A DNA stretch of 5,626 nt from Scytonema sp. UIC 10036 (lineage in GTDB: Bacteria; Cyanobacteriota; Cyanobacteriia; Cyanobacteriales; Nostocaceae), in assembly GCF_009725235.1 (NCBI RefSeq), contig NZ_WJFC01000368.1:1-5626 (forward strand). Direction: 5' to 3'. The translations under genes were made by a program, and so were the position numbers. Under the pieces are notes generated by a model. It saw only the letters and a list, made by a program, of their open reading frames with translations, was not told the DNA's origin and made no database searches. Shown here in pieces: positions 4,706 to 5,626 of this stretch. Within the stretch, counting starts at the first letter, position 1, and each line of letters starts with the position of its first letter.

Positions 4706-5527
4706 ATGGACATCTTCGTAATTGTCCAGGCGAGTTTCATCGTATTCGCCCTGGGTGCTTCTGTTGGCAGCTTTATCAACGTTGTAGTCTATAGACTACC
4801 TGCTGGGCTGTCTGTACTTTGGCCCCCTTCTCGCTGTCCCCACTGCTTCAACCAGCTCAAGCCCAAGGATAATGTTCCAGTACTGGGATGGCTGTGGTTA
4901 AAAGGACGCTGTCGTTATTGCAAAAGTAAAATTTCTCTCCGTTACCCTCTGGTAGAAGGCGTAACGGGTATCATTTTTTTATTGGTTTTTTGGGTATTCA
5001 AATTTTCACTCCTAACTATTGGTTATTGGGCGTTTTGCAGTTGGTTATTAGCGCTATCGCTGATCGATTTGGACACTATGACTTTACCCAATCCACTGAC
5101 CAAATCAGGTTTAGTGTTGGGAATTGCTTTTCAAATGACGCTCGGTTATTTACCAACAGCCAGTTGGCAGGAATTGGCAAATCACTTGATGATAGCAGTT
5201 ATTGGAGCCGTTATGGGCGTGTGGCTGTTTGATGCGATCGCCATTATTGGTTCAATCGCCTTTGGAAAAACCGCCATGGGTGGAGGGGACGCCAAACTAG
5301 CAGCCATGATGGGTGCGTGGTTGGGTTGGAAGTATTTACTTGTAGCTAGCTTTCTTGCCTGTGTGGTGGGAGTATTCGTGGGTGGAGGCTCAATCGTACT
5401 CTCACAACACCAATGGGGACAAAAGATGCCATTTGGTCCTTATCTTGCCTTAGGAGCATTCATCACGATATTTGGTGGTGAAACAATCTTGTCTAGTTAC
5501 TTGCGGTTGTTTTTCGTTAATAATTAA
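4706..5527 (+). CDS. pilD: Prepilin peptidase (type IV leader peptidase, A24 family)
   Basis: Inner-membrane aspartic protease that removes the leader of type IV prepilins and pseudopilins and methylates the new N-terminus; in cyanobacteria it serves pili used for motility and DNA uptake. The 273-residue protein has the bifunctional architecture. A first membrane helix (about 5-29) with the GSFINVVVYRLP motif is followed by a cytoplasmic domain with two CxxC pairs (C44/C47, C69/C72) that should bind zinc. Then come six or so membrane segments, with catalytic D121 in LIDLDTMTLPN and D195 in MGGGDAKLAAMMGAW. The conserved PFGPYLALG lies at 242-250. Length is typical. No other pilus gene lies in the window, consistent with pilD often standing alone. 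ATG 4706 is the only start that gives the full first helix. Both flanks are heptamer repeats. Confidence 0.96.
   Translation: MDIFVIVQASFIVFALGASVGSFINVVVYRLPAGLSVLWPPSRCPHCFNQLKPKDNVPVLGWLWLKGRCRYCKSKISLRYPLVEGVTGIIFLLVFWVFKFSLLTIGYWAFCSWLLALSLIDLDTMTLPNPLTKSGLVLGIAFQMTLGYLPTASWQELANHLMIAVIGAVMGVWLFDAIAIIGSIAFGKTAMGGGDAKLAAMMGAWLGWKYLLVASFLACVVGVFVGGGSIVLSQHQWGQKMPFGPYLALGAFITIFGGETILSSYLRLFFVNN
5234..5241. repeat. HIP1 octamer
   Basis: Perfect GCGATCGC in pilD, encoding part of the DAIA stretch at residues 176-179. Confidence 0.9.
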
Positions 5528-5528
5528 T

Positions 5529-5564
5529 GGGCATTAGGCAAAAGGGCATTGGGCATTGGGAATT
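5529..5564. repeat. 7-base repeat cluster (GGGCATT)
   Basis: Units GGGCATT (5529-5535), AGGCAAA (5536-5542), one extra A, GGGCATT (5544-5550), GGGCATT (5551-5557) and GGGAATT (5558-5564). It starts two bases after the pilD stop codon. The CATT core is shared with the GTCATTR array upstream of pilD, suggesting related repeat families on both sides of the gene. Confidence 0.85.
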
Positions 5565-5579
5565 TAGTTATTAATGTTT

Positions 5580-5624
5580 CTACCTTGTCCCCCTTGTCCC
5601 CCTTGTCTCCCTTGTCCCCCTTGT
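5580..5624. repeat. 9-base tandem repeat array (CCCCCTTGT type), 5 units
   Basis: Five nonamers: CTACCTTGT, CCCCCTTGT, CCCCCTTGT, CTCCCTTGT, CCCCCTTGT, ending two bases from the window edge and possibly continuing. Same unit and orientation as the array at 161-214. Confidence 0.92.
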
Positions 5625-5626
5625 CT

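Noticed and set aside
4990..5232. Alternative plus-strand frame inside pilD
   Set aside because: Out-of-frame shadow of the prepilin peptidase membrane region, with no motif or ribosome binding site.
1172..5626. Insertion sequence or integrase remnants around the accessory cluster
   Set aside because: No transposase or recombinase fragment, no terminal inverted repeats and no target-site duplication could be found by eye.

Overview
The window looks like chromosomal DNA of a filamentous, probably nostocalean cyanobacterium. Evidence: five perfect HIP1 octamers (GCGATCGC) in 5.6 kb, several arrays of 7-base and 9-base short tandem repeats between genes, moderate to low G+C, and cyanobacterial-type LeuB and prepilin peptidase proteins. 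The species cannot be named from this sequence.

Layout, left to right. Positions 1-220 hold two non-coding repeat arrays: a 7-base array (DGATTTT, at least 14 units, cut by the window edge) and a 9-base array (CCCCCTTGT type, six units). The second ends just past the stop codon of a leftward ABC-transporter ATPase (221-1171). An AT-rich gap of about 420 bases follows. A rightward pair of overlapping genes (1595-2556) comes next. The first encodes a small protein with a nucleotidyltransferase-like GS...DxD signature (it resembles the DUF6932 family). The second encodes a coiled-coil plus helix-turn-helix protein. A leftward PIN-domain protein (2568-3047) converges on this pair with only 11 bases between. 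Then come leuB (3125-4213, rightward, divergent from the PIN gene), a small unrecognised gene (4305-4568), and a prepilin peptidase gene (pilD, 4706-5527). The pilD gene has 7-base repeat arrays on both sides, and a second 9-base array of the CCCCCTTGT type closes the window.

The ABC ATPase, leuB and pilD are housekeeping or widely conserved functions that do not form one pathway; the window is a string of short, mostly single-gene units typical of cyanobacterial chromosomes. The accessory part is 1595-3047. The nucleotidyltransferase-like/HTH pair is translationally coupled (ATGA overlap, good Shine-Dalgarno) and AT-rich, and it sits beside a PIN-type RNase that has no antitoxin gene of its own. 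It is the best candidate here for an uncharacterised toxin-antitoxin or defence-like module, but that function is inferred from architecture only.

The other notable theme is repeats. Four distinct 7-base arrays and two 9-base arrays are present. The GTCATTR array and the AAATGAC array upstream of pilD are inverted versions of nearly the same heptamer and could fold into a long imperfect hairpin whose distal arm carries the pilD ribosome binding site.
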